A DNA stretch of 64,000 nt, taken from assembly GCA_903858085.1 (NCBI GenBank), contig CAIOHJ010000045.1, positions 1 through 64,000 of the forward strand, in the 5' to 3' direction. The stretch is from an uncultured Chloroflexota bacterium (GTDB taxonomy: Bacteria > Chloroflexota > Anaerolineae > Caldilineales > Caldilineaceae). Made by a program: the position numbers and the translations under genes. Shown piece after piece: positions 33,680 to 43,038 of the stretch. Position 1 is the stretch's first letter, and every line of letters starts with the position of its first letter. The notes beneath the pieces are model-generated. The model made no database searches. It was not told the DNA's origin and was given only the letters and a program-made list of their open reading frames with translations.

Positions 33680-34957
33680 ATGACACGCACCGTGTGGCGA
33701 ATTGTCTTCATTCTGTGTATCTTGTGGACATTGGCAGGCTGCCAGACGAGGCAGGCAGAGCAGGGGGCAGCTACAGCGGATGTACTGCGGGGCCCCTACG
33801 AAGCTCCTGCACTGGCGGAGGGGGGAGAGGGGCGCTTTGCGCTCTACGGCTGGGAGGTGGTGGCGGCAGAAGCGCAGGCAGCCAAGCTGGCGGCGCAGGC
33901 TGCAGCCAGCTCCCGAGCGGAGGTGCTCCCCGACGGGGTGTCCACGTTGGCGGGGGAGGGGCGCTTTGCGCTCTACGGCTGGGAGGTGATGGCGGCAGAA
34001 GCGCAGGGGGGTCTTGGAGAAACTGCGACTGCTGACGTCTTGCGCAGCCCCTACGACGCGCCGGGGCTGTGGACGGCTGTGCCGGCAGACGAGCTGGCTG
34101 GCTATGTCCATCCTGAGGTGCTGGTCACCACCGAATGGCTGGCCACCCATCTGGGTGAGCCTGCTCTGCGCGTGGTCGACGTGCGCCGCCCGACTGGGGT
34201 TGCCAACTTTGCAGTCGCCCATATTCCCACTGCGCAGTACCTTGACCTGATCGTCGACCTGATGGACCACGACCCCAACCGGGTGGCGCTCGACCTGATC
34301 GAGGCGGAGCCTTTTGCGGCGCTGATGGGTCGGCTGGGGATTGCCAACGACTCGACCGTGGTTGTCTACGATGCGGAAGGGGGGACGGCGGCGGCGACGT
34401 TGTGGTGGGCGTTGCGCTACTATGGGCACACAGACGTCCATCTGCTCAACGGTGGGCTGGTGAAATGGCTGCTCGAAGGGCGGGAGACGACCTATGCAGC
34501 CACGACCTATGCGCCCTCTGTCTACACCGTCCAGGTTCATCCCGAACTGCTGGCGACAGCAGCGGATGTTGCGGCTGCGCAGGAAGACCCGACGGCCTTC
34601 CTGGTCGACGCTCGCCCGCTGGACATCTACACAGGGGAGAGCTGTCTGTCGGCTGCCCCGCGTGCCGGGCATGTGCCTGGTTCGCACACGCTGCCGGCGC
34701 GCTGGCAGATCGACCCGCAGCGCAAGACCCTTCTGCCGGGCGAACAGCTGGCGGTCACGTTGGCGATGATGGGCATCTCGCCTGAACAGCGGGGGATCGC
34801 CTATTGTGGCAACGGGCAGCTGGCAGCCTTCGATGCGCTGCTCCTCTCTCTGATGGGCTACGACCAGGTTGCAGTCTACGACAGTGGCTGGCTGGAGTGG
34901 GGCACCCTCCCCGAGATGCCTGTAGAGACCGGCTGCCCGGAGTGCGAACCGATGTAG
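33680..34957 (+). CDS. Lipoprotein with tandem rhodanese domains (sulfurtransferase-like)
   Basis: A 425-residue exported lipoprotein: signal peptide ending in LWTLAGC (lipobox), a repeat-containing linker (about 25-145), then two rhodanese domains (about 150-275 and 285-415). The C-terminal domain carries the active-site loop AYCGNGQLAAF with the catalytic Cys; ARPLDIYTGE and AGHVPGSH are also family-like. Such proteins move sulfane sulfur from thiosulfate or mercaptopyruvate. The linker contains two almost identical copies of EGRFALYGWEV-AAEAQ. GAGGAGGG precedes the ATG at 33680. It would act outside the membrane. Confidence 0.88.
   Translation: MTRTVWRIVFILCILWTLAGCQTRQAEQGAATADVLRGPYEAPALAEGGEGRFALYGWEVVAAEAQAAKLAAQAAASSRAEVLPDGVSTLAGEGRFALYGWEVMAAEAQGGLGETATADVLRSPYDAPGLWTAVPADELAGYVHPEVLVTTEWLATHLGEPALRVVDVRRPTGVANFAVAHIPTAQYLDLIVDLMDHDPNRVALDLIEAEPFAALMGRLGIANDSTVVVYDAEGGTAAATLWWALRYYGHTDVHLLNGGLVKWLLEGRETTYAATTYAPSVYTVQVHPELLATAADVAAAQEDPTAFLVDARPLDIYTGESCLSAAPRAGHVPGSHTLPARWQIDPQRKTLLPGEQLAVTLAMMGISPEQRGIAYCGNGQLAAFDALLLSLMGYDQVAVYDSGWLEWGTLPEMPVETGCPECEPM
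33827..34007. repeat. Two 52-bp near-identical repeats inside the rhodanese gene
   Basis: Copies at 33827-33878 and 33956-34007 differ at one base and are 129 bp (43 codons) apart, so the frame is kept. Flanking segments ADVLRGPYEAPAL and ADVLRSPYDAPGL are older, diverged copies of each other. Recent in-frame duplication of a linker module. Confidence 0.85.
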
Positions 34958-34965
34958 CCGGCGGC

Positions 34966-35000
34966 CCCAGACGCACGATCGGTTCGGTCGTGCGTCTGGG
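34966..35000. terminator. Bidirectional hairpin between convergent genes
   Basis: Perfect 13-bp arms (34966-34978 and 34988-35000) around a 9-base loop, located 8 bp after the rhodanese stop and 8 bp before the end of the DUF2088 gene. No T-run on either side; serves both convergent genes by position. Confidence 0.65.
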
Positions 35001-35007
35001 CCAGCCC

Positions 35008-36327
35008 TTACACTTCAGCCATCGTCCAGGGCTGCAGCAGCCGCCCGGCGGCGTCGAACTCCACTTCTACCTCGCGCACCAGACGCAGGTGAGGGTTGGC
35101 TTCGATCTCTGGGCGCAGGTTGGGACTGGCCCAGAGCTGGCGTAGCTTGCTGGTGTTGTGGATCCAGACCCAGCGGGCCTGTTCTGGCGGTTCTCCGCAG
35201 CAGCGCAGCGCGACTTCCAGTGCCCGGCGGTCATCTGCCATCGTGATCGGCACGCTGACCCGTTGCATTCCAAAAATACCAGAGGTCACCGAGTTGGTAT
35301 AGGTCGAGAGCCAGTCGATGCGGTTGACGGCCCGCAGCGTCGTCACGTTGCCGAGCCCGATCCCTGCTGCGTTGCCGTGGCTCTCTTCAGCGATGTCGAG
35401 CACTGCGATCACCGCCACGTCTGGGCTGTGGGTCTCCGGCGTGCGCGGGATCAGGATACGTCCGACAACGTTGGTGTCCATGCCGGTGCCGCTGAAATTT
35501 TTGCCGATCTCCTGGATGACCAGCACGTCGATGGCAGCGAAGGGCAGGCTCGGCATCAGAGCGCGTGCCTGTTCGAGCAGAGCGCTCTCCGCCTCGGCGC
35601 CGATTTCATCTGCGGAGAGGAGATGGACCTGGGCGGTTTCGCCGAAGGCATTTTCAAGTAGGGCGACGCCGCCCACCAGGTTGGTGTGGGCCGCGTACAA
35701 GCGGGCGGCCGGCGCCAGAAAGCGCACAAAGCCGCGACCGCCGTAGAGATGGATGCGCTGGGCGCCGGTCTCCTTGCCCATGCCGATCACGGCCATCTTG
35801 GCCAGCCCGCTTTCGATCGCACCGTGAAAATCGGTGTGTGGTTTGATGCGGTTGATCAACAGCGTGGCGTCGGCTGCGGCAGCGTTGGCGTCCTGGTAGA
35901 GCGCAGGGCCGTCGGGCAGGCGGGCAATCTCCTTGACCTCCATCGTAGCCAGGATCTCGGCCCCCACGTGCTCGGGGGTCACCCCCAGGCTGGCCAACAT
36001 TTCCACCTGTCCAGCGGCGGTCGCACCTCCGTGGCTGCCCATGGCTGGAAAGACAAAAGGGTCAGCGCCGGCCGCACGGAGAGCCTCCACGACAGTCCGC
36101 ACGACGACCGGGAGGTTGCTGATCCCACGGCTTCCGGCGCCGACAGCCACACGCATGCCGGGCCGAATCTGCTGCATGGGTCGGCTGCCCGCAAGCGCTG
36201 CCCGCACTGCGGCGGGCACATCGTCGATGCGTGCGGCGGCAAAGGTCTGTTCCAGCTCCAGCAGACGCTGTGGCAGCGCAGCAGGGAAGCGCAGGCTGGC
36301 AATCTGTTCGGCAAGTTTCGTGTTCAT
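35008..36327 (-). CDS. DUF2088 / LarA-type protein
   Basis: The 439-residue protein contains the LarA N-terminal domain (about 50-250): VAVGAGSRGISNLPVVVRTVVEALRAAGADPFVFPAMGSHGGATAAGQ and INRIKPHTDFHGAIESGLAKM, where the His and Lys residues correspond to substrate and nickel-pincer sites of lactate racemase. LarA enzymes racemise or epimerise alpha-hydroxy acids using a nickel-pincer nucleotide. Cofactor genes larB, larC, larE are not in the window. It is the last gene of a four-gene sugar-acid-type operon, so an epimerase of a sugar acid is a fair guess. The C-terminal half is more divergent. Confidence 0.75.
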   Translation of the reverse strand: MNTKLAEQIASLRFPAALPQRLLELEQTFAAARIDDVPAAVRAALAGSRPMQQIRPGMRVAVGAGSRGISNLPVVVRTVVEALRAAGADPFVFPAMGSHGGATAAGQVEMLASLGVTPEHVGAEILATMEVKEIARLPDGPALYQDANAAAADATLLINRIKPHTDFHGAIESGLAKMAVIGMGKETGAQRIHLYGGRGFVRFLAPAARLYAAHTNLVGGVALLENAFGETAQVHLLSADEIGAEAESALLEQARALMPSLPFAAIDVLVIQEIGKNFSGTGMDTNVVGRILIPRTPETHSPDVAVIAVLDIAEESHGNAAGIGLGNVTTLRAVNRIDWLSTYTNSVTSGIFGMQRVSVPITMADDRRALEVALRCCGEPPEQARWVWIHNTSKLRQLWASPNLRPEIEANPHLRLVREVEVEFDAAGRLLQPWTMAEV

Positions 36328-36336
36328 CGTGCCCTC

Positions 36337-37026
36337 TCACACAACAGCTCTTGGGGGGCTGGTCCGTTTCACCCGTTCGACGATCGTGCGCAGGATCGAT
36401 TCGAAGTCTGGGTCAGCCGGCTTGAACTCAGTGCCACTGATCACCAGGGGGGCCCCGAAAACCACGATCTGGGCCCCCATTTCCAGCGTCTGGATCGCCT
36501 GGTCGATCGACAGGCCGCCGACAGCCTGGACAGGGATCGTCACTGCGGCGAGCACGCCTGGCAGGTCCTGGAGCGGGCTGAGCCCTGGGATCAGGTTGCG
36601 TTCGTCGAAGCCGGTGTGCACGATGATATAGTCGACGCCCAGCTCCTGGGCGCGGCGGGCCCGCCCTGGCATGTCGGGGCAAAGCATCAGATCGCACATG
36701 ACCTTGCCGCCGTACTTGCGCGCCATCTTGACCTGTTCGAGGATGCTGGCATCGTGGGCCTGGCCCATCACCACCACGAGATTGGCGCCGGCCTGAAACA
36801 TCATCTCTGCTTCAAGCCCAGCGCCGTCCATCGTCTTGAGGTCGGCGACGATCGGGATTTCTGGAAACTCGCGACGCAAGGCACGCACGCCGTGCAGACC
36901 TTCGGCCAGGATCAGGGGAGTCCCAGCCTCCAGCCAGTCGACCCCGGCGCGCACGGCGGCCCGTGCGACCGCCAAAGCCTCGTCGATCTGGGTCAAATCC
37001 AACGAAATTTGAATGATCGGTTCCAT
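36337..37026 (-). CDS. Hexulose-6-phosphate synthase / 3-keto-gulonate-6-P decarboxylase family protein
   Basis: A 229-residue TIM barrel of the orotidine-phosphate-decarboxylase superfamily. The signature D-x-K-x-x-D is present in VADLKTMDGAGLEAEMMFQAGAN, and IIVHTGFDERN and VQAVGGLSIDQAIQ line the barrel. HPS condenses formaldehyde with ribulose 5-P (or the reverse); the UlaD relatives decarboxylate keto-gulonate 6-P. The motif alone does not separate them. An isomerase partner (hxlB-like) is at 13193. Neighbours suggest sugar-acid breakdown. It lies 10 bp from DUF2088 and 15 bp from the dehydrogenase. Confidence 0.85.
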   Translation of the reverse strand: MEPIIQISLDLTQIDEALAVARAAVRAGVDWLEAGTPLILAEGLHGVRALRREFPEIPIVADLKTMDGAGLEAEMMFQAGANLVVVMGQAHDASILEQVKMARKYGGKVMCDLMLCPDMPGRARRAQELGVDYIIVHTGFDERNLIPGLSPLQDLPGVLAAVTIPVQAVGGLSIDQAIQTLEMGAQIVVFGAPLVISGTEFKPADPDFESILRTIVERVKRTSPPRAVV

Positions 37027-37041
37027 GGCTTCTGTCTCCCT

Positions 37042-38079
37042 TCACGCATAGACCAGCACAGATTTGACGTTGGCGCCGCTTTCCATGGCCTGAAAAGCAG
37101 CCTCCCAGTCGGCAAGAGGGTAGACCCCCCCAATCATCGGGTCCAGGTTGAGCTGTCTGGTGGCCATCAGCTGCAGAACCCGTTCCCAGGTCGCATAGGT
37201 GTGGCTGAAAGACCCTTGCAGCGTCGCTGCCTTGGCGACCAGCGGGTCGAGGCTGAAATGGAGCGGCTGTGGCCCCCAGCCGATTTTGACGATCGAGCCC
37301 AGCGGGCGGACCAGTTGCAGCGCCTGGTGGAGGGCTGCGCTGACACCCGTGCAGTCCACCACCAGATCGGCGCCAAAGCCATCCCCCAGCGAACGGACCA
37401 GGGCAGCCGCATCCTCGCGCTGCACGTTGACCGTGTAGTGGGCCCCCAGCTCCTGGGCCACCTCCATCCGTTGGGCATCGACCTCCGTGCCCAGCACGAC
37501 GATCGTGCCAGCACCGCTGATGCGGGCAATCTGCAGCGCCATGACCCCGATCGTGCCTGCCCCCTGGATCACGACAGTATCTCCTGGCCTGACCCGGCTG
37601 TTGACCGTCAAAGCCTGTGTGGCCACACAGGCGGGCTCGGTCAGGGCTGCATGCGCAAAGGAGACGCCGCTGGGGATGCGGTGTAGAATGGCCGGGCGCA
37701 CAGCCACGCAGCGGGTCATCGCCCCGTCTATCAAATTGCCATATCCTTTGCGGTGCGGGCACATGTGGTAGGCGCCAGTCAGGCAGAAACTGCACTGGCC
37801 ACAGACAAAGGCGGCAGTCTCGACTGCCACCCGCTCGCCGACCTGCCAGCCAGCCACATCGGCACCGACTTCGACGATTGTACCGGCCCACTCGTGGCCG
37901 AGAACAACCGGGCATTGGATCTCCCAGCTCTGGTTCTCGTGCCACAGATGGATGTCACTGCCACAGACACCGACCGCTCCCATCTCGACCAACACCTGAC
38001 CTGGCCCGCAGACAGGTTCGGCGACCTCCTGAACAGTCACATCGCCCGGCTTGCGTCCGTACTTCACCACTGCTTTCAT
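37042..38079 (-). CDS. Zinc-dependent medium-chain dehydrogenase (sorbitol/threonine-type)
   Basis: The 345-residue enzyme has catalytic zinc ligands in VGVCGSDIHLW and GHEWAG, a complete structural zinc site in CGQCSFCLTGAYHMC (four Cys), and the NAD(P) fold around VIQGAGTIGVMALQIARISGAGTIVVLGTE. It would oxidise a hydroxyl of a polyol or sugar acid to a ketone. I chose the ATG at 38079 since homologues start with MKAVVKYG; the longer frame adds 24 atypical residues. It is the second gene of the operon. Confidence 0.9.
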   Translation of the reverse strand: MKAVVKYGRKPGDVTVQEVAEPVCGPGQVLVEMGAVGVCGSDIHLWHENQSWEIQCPVVLGHEWAGTIVEVGADVAGWQVGERVAVETAAFVCGQCSFCLTGAYHMCPHRKGYGNLIDGAMTRCVAVRPAILHRIPSGVSFAHAALTEPACVATQALTVNSRVRPGDTVVIQGAGTIGVMALQIARISGAGTIVVLGTEVDAQRMEVAQELGAHYTVNVQREDAAALVRSLGDGFGADLVVDCTGVSAALHQALQLVRPLGSIVKIGWGPQPLHFSLDPLVAKAATLQGSFSHTYATWERVLQLMATRQLNLDPMIGGVYPLADWEAAFQAMESGANVKSVLVYA

Positions 38080-38147
38080 CTCTGCCAGCTTTCCCAAAAA
38101 ATCAACCAAAAAACCAAGAACCTTCGCAGGCACCCAGCGGCCGCCGT

Positions 38148-39044
38148 TCAACCTGCCGTAAAATATCTCTCCCGCATCCGTTTGAGAAAGTCGATCGACG
38201 CTTTCATCTCATCCATGCCGTTCATGCCGTCCTCAATACTGACCCAGCCCTGGTAGTGGGCGGCGGCCAAAATTGTAAAAATACGGTCGTAGTCGTTGAG
38301 CCCACGGCCGGTCACCCCATGTTTGAGCTTGGCAAAATAGCCGATCGTGCCGTCGGTCTGGCGCAGTTCCTCCAGCGTGGCACCAGCCTCCAGATAGCGG
38401 TCGCTGGCGTGCAAGGTCACCACTCGGTCACACACACGTTCAAGCAGTGCGATCGGGTCGTCGCCAGCCACGATCGCGTTGGAGGGGTCATACTGCACCC
38501 CAAAATGGGTGCGATCCTCGATAGCGTCGACGATGGCCAAAAACAGATCCATTTTCTGGGCAAATTCCGGCCAGCGCCAGGAGCCATCCTTGTAATGGTT
38601 CTCCATTGCCAGCACGACATCGTACTGGCGGGCCACAGGCAGCAGCGCCTGGATCGACTCGACCACCCACTCGATCCCTTGCTGGCGGGCCACCCCGGGA
38701 TGGCGCTGCCCGCTCAGAACCCGGCAGGCAGCCCGTGCCCCCCCCAGCCGACGGGTGATCCGGATCATCTCTGCCTCGTGGTCGAGCGCCCGTTTGCGTG
38801 CGTCAGGGTCCGGGTGGGTAAAATCGGGCGAACAGCAAAGCATCGGCATCGCACAGCCCACCGCAGCGATCGCCTCACCGACCTGGTCGATGTAGCCATC
38901 GTCCAAACTGGTGAAAAAGCCCTCATACATCTCCAGCCCCTCTGCCTGCAAGGGCTGCGCCATCCGGATCCAGTCAAAAACAGTCATGGTCCGGCGCTGG
39001 GAGATCTCTTCCAGATAACATTTCGGAAATGCAGCGATCTGCAT
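38148..39044 (-). CDS. Sugar phosphate isomerase/epimerase (xylose-isomerase-like TIM barrel)
   Basis: A 298-residue member of the AP-endonuclease-2/xylose isomerase-like family. Metal-binding type motifs are VVLAMENHYKDGSW (Glu), FGVQYDPSNAIVAGDD (Asp), VVTLHASDRY (His) and GWVSIEDGMNGMDEM (Glu). Relatives include hydroxypyruvate isomerase and L-xylulose-5-P 3-epimerase. The ATG at 39044 is preceded by GGCAGGTG. It is the first gene of the four-gene operon and has a good promoter and a palindrome upstream. Confidence 0.87.
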   Translation of the reverse strand: MQIAAFPKCYLEEISQRRTMTVFDWIRMAQPLQAEGLEMYEGFFTSLDDGYIDQVGEAIAAVGCAMPMLCCSPDFTHPDPDARKRALDHEAEMIRITRRLGGARAACRVLSGQRHPGVARQQGIEWVVESIQALLPVARQYDVVLAMENHYKDGSWRWPEFAQKMDLFLAIVDAIEDRTHFGVQYDPSNAIVAGDDPIALLERVCDRVVTLHASDRYLEAGATLEELRQTDGTIGYFAKLKHGVTGRGLNDYDRIFTILAAAHYQGWVSIEDGMNGMDEMKASIDFLKRMRERYFTAG

Positions 39045-39113
39045 CGCATCACCTGCCAGGTTGGGATGGGTCGATTCAGTTGGAAAGCACCGTTGCCAAC
39101 CCGCACCCAACAG

Positions 39114-39130
39114 TCGATCGTTCCGATCGA
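39114..39130. promoter_or_regulatory. Palindrome in the leader of the sugar-acid operon
   Basis: TCGATCG and CGATCGA form a perfect inverted repeat with spacer TTC, about 40-56 nt downstream of the predicted minus-strand transcription start. A roadblock-type repressor site is plausible; no regulator gene is adjacent. Confidence 0.4.
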
Positions 39131-39176
39131 TGCAGCAGAGAGGGTCTGGTCGCCGAACAAGTGCATGCTTACGCCG

Positions 39177-39205
39177 ATCATAGCGTATTCTGCGGTGGGT
39201 GACAA
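39177..39205 (-). promoter_or_regulatory. Promoter of the sugar-acid operon
   Basis: On the minus strand TTGTCA (39200-39205), 17 bp, TATGAT (39177-39182). Predicted start near 39170, giving a leader of about 125 nt. Confidence 0.6.
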
Positions 39206-39299
39206 GTCACCCAGGGTCGGGGGATGTACGGCCCTGGCCAACAGCCCTCTCCGTGGCGCCTCCGCTGCACACGCCAGCTTTGGCGAACCGGGCGTTCTC

Positions 39300-39308
39300 T
39301 GCTACAAT
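39300..39308 (+). promoter_or_regulatory. Extended -10 promoter of the sulfatase-fold gene
   Basis: TG-C-TACAAT with no clear -35; predicted start near 39315, 28 nt before the ATG at 39343. Confidence 0.5.
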
Positions 39309-39342
39309 CAGAATATTTCCGATGTGAAGGATCGTTTGCCCG

Positions 39343-41130
<1,788 letters not shown>

Positions 41131-41181
41131 AGGCCAACGGGCTCTGTTTGTTGTCTGTTTTTAGAAAAGGAGAAATGCAAA

Positions 41182-41958
41182 ATGCAATGCAAAATGTATC
41201 GTCAACTGGCTGTCATTCTTGTCGCAGGAGCCCTGAGCACCCTGCTGGTCGCCTGCGCCGGGCAGTCTGCTGCACCGGCAGCCGAAGCACCGGCAGCTGA
41301 AGCACCCGCAGCCGAAGCACCGGCAGCTGAAGCACCCGCAGCTGAAGCACCGGCAGCTGAAGCACCGGCAGCCGCTCCTGGGGAGACAGCCGGAATGCGG
41401 ACTTTTGTGGTCGTGCCGGCTGAGTCCAGCGCAGCCTACCTGGTCGACGAGGAGTTTTTGGGCGGGGCGTTGGACAAGCTGGGCATCCCAGCCGGGCTGG
41501 TCGACGTCATCGGGAAAACCCAGGCGATCGAAGGGCAGCTGCAGCTCAACCTGAGCGACCTCGCTGCACCGCTCGGGGAGAACACCTTCACGGTCCAGCT
41601 CAACACCCTGACCACAGACCAAAGCAATCGCGACAACTGGATTCGCCGCAACGGCCCGCGCCTCAACGATTTCCCGCTGGCTACTTTCCGGGCTACGGCG
41701 ATCAGCGGTGCGCCCGCCAGCTACACAGAAGGGGAAACAGTCCGCTTCCAGCTGAGCGGGGATCTGACCCTGCGCGAGATCACACAGCAGGTCACCTTCG
41801 AGGTAAGTGCCAGCCTGCAGGGGGGGACGCTGACCGGCACGGCGACGACGCGGCTGCTGATGAGCAGTTTCGGGATCACCCCTCCCAACTTTGCCAACAC
41901 GTTGACGGTGGCCGACGAGTTCGGGATCGAGGTCCAGATCACAGCGCGCGAAGGGTAG
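41182..41958 (+). CDS. YceI-family lipoprotein with Ala/Pro/Glu repeat linker
   Basis: A 258-residue lipoprotein: signal peptide ending in LLVACAG (lipobox), a tether of six APAAE repeats (about 31-66), then a YceI lipocalin-like domain (about 72-258; FVVVPAESSAAYLVDEEF, NRDNWIRRNG-LNDFPLATFRA, GDLTLREITQQVTFEV). YceI proteins bind polyisoprenoid or amide lipids in the envelope; their role is unclear. An AGGAG site lies 9 bp before the ATG at 41182. The nearby start codons at 41175 and 41187 are in other frames. Confidence 0.9.
   Translation: MQCKMYRQLAVILVAGALSTLLVACAGQSAAPAAEAPAAEAPAAEAPAAEAPAAEAPAAEAPAAAPGETAGMRTFVVVPAESSAAYLVDEEFLGGALDKLGIPAGLVDVIGKTQAIEGQLQLNLSDLAAPLGENTFTVQLNTLTTDQSNRDNWIRRNGPRLNDFPLATFRATAISGAPASYTEGETVRFQLSGDLTLREITQQVTFEVSASLQGGTLTGTATTRLLMSSFGITPPNFANTLTVADEFGIEVQITAREG
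41272..41376. repeat. 15-bp tandem repeat encoding the APAAE linker
   Basis: Seven 15-bp units of the form GCACCGGCAGCYGAA, the last one diverged at its end. Third-position C/T and G/C changes alternate between units, so copies arose by repeated slippage. Length variation between strains is expected. Confidence 0.9.
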
Positions 41959-41985
41959 CCCCCTCTCAGCGCCGGTCGGTCGGCA

Positions 41986-43038
41986 CTATTTTTTACGCCA
42001 GACCCACACGCCTACCAGCCAGAGGCCGGCCAGCCCCAACAGACTATCGCGCCCCCGAATCAGCAGGCTGAGGCTGAGGCCAGCTGCAGGTGGCTGGCCA
42101 GTCAGCTGCATGGCCAGCGCCTGGCTGGCTTCCAAAGCCCCGATCGCTGCCGGCAGCGGCAGCAGAAGGGCGACGCGTGCGGCAAGCAGGGCCGTGACCA
42201 CGCCCGGCCAGGTCAATGTCAACCCCAGCACCCGAGTCATCAGCCAGAATTCACCGGCCACAGCCAGCCAGCTCAGCCCAGAAACTCCGACCGCCAGCAG
42301 AACAACCCTTGGGTGCTGGCGACAGAGAGCAACGCTCTGTGCTTCGCTGCGGCGAATGGCCAGGCCAACGCGTGTCTCCGCCCACAACGGGCCGGGGGCC
42401 CGGCCCTGCCGGGCGGCCCATCCGCCCCGCATCCGATCCAGGGCAACCAGCAGCGTTGACAAGGGCTGTCCCCCCAAAAACAGGGCCGTCAACAGGCCCA
42501 GCGGCAACGCCAGCAGCAGCAAGCTTCCCCCCAACAACTGCATCGGGTCGATGCTCCCCAGCGTCTGCTGACGTGCCAGCAGCAGAGCGCCAGCCGTGAG
42601 AAAGATGAAATTGGTCGCCATTTCCAGTGCCTTGTCCACCAGCACGGCGGCAACGGCGGCTGCCAACGGCACCCGATGGCGCGTGGCCACCAGGTACACT
42701 TGCAGCGGTTCGCCTCCAAAATGGGGGCCAGGTGTGAAGTAACTGACCGCAAAGGTGGCCAGCCGGTAGGTGACCAGCTGCCAATAGGCGATGCGGTACC
42801 CCTGGGCCGCCAGCAGCAGCCACCAGCGTGCGCTGAAGGTGGCCAGGACAGCCAGATTGACAACCGCCAGCAGCGCAAGCTGCGCTGGCTCCACCAGCCG
42901 CAGGCGGGCCAGCCCCTCCCCCAGATCGACCAAGCCCAGCGTCCACCAGAGCAAGAGCAGTGCGGCCCCCAGCCAGAAGAGTTGGGGCAGCACTGGCTGG
43001 AGCCGACGTTTGGACCACTCCAGCAGCGCGTCGGTCAC
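41986..43038 (-). CDS. Flippase-like membrane protein (UPF0104 / LPG synthase TM family)
   Basis: A 350-residue protein with about eight TM helices. VSYFTPGPHFGGEPLQVYL between helices is the family signature (PG-GGE), and AALLPLPAAIGALEASQALAM-like sequence near the C-terminus also fits. Members include the transmembrane part of lysyl-phosphatidylglycerol synthase and GtrA-adjacent lipid-handling proteins; the activity of stand-alone members is unclear. The GTG start overlaps the stop of the CDP-alcohol transferase gene by 4 bp, so the two are coupled and likely act on the same lipid. Confidence 0.8.
   Translation of the reverse strand: MTDALLEWSKRRLQPVLPQLFWLGAALLLLWWTLGLVDLGEGLARLRLVEPAQLALLAVVNLAVLATFSARWWLLLAAQGYRIAYWQLVTYRLATFAVSYFTPGPHFGGEPLQVYLVATRHRVPLAAAVAAVLVDKALEMATNFIFLTAGALLLARQQTLGSIDPMQLLGGSLLLLALPLGLLTALFLGGQPLSTLLVALDRMRGGWAARQGRAPGPLWAETRVGLAIRRSEAQSVALCRQHPRVVLLAVGVSGLSWLAVAGEFWLMTRVLGLTLTWPGVVTALLAARVALLLPLPAAIGALEASQALAMQLTGQPPAAGLSLSLLIRGRDSLLGLAGLWLVGVWVWRKK

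Noticed and set aside
33559..34035. Plus-strand frame with GGAGGAAG-ATG, 158 codons
   Set aside because: Overlaps the signal peptide and linker of the rhodanese lipoprotein in another frame; its Gly/Cys-rich translation is an out-of-frame reading.
35686..37686. 666-codon plus-strand open frame
   Set aside because: Antisense to the sugar-acid operon genes, which have clear motifs on the minus strand.
41272..41376. CRISPR-like tandem repeat
   Set aside because: 15-bp units without spacers, in frame within a coding region.
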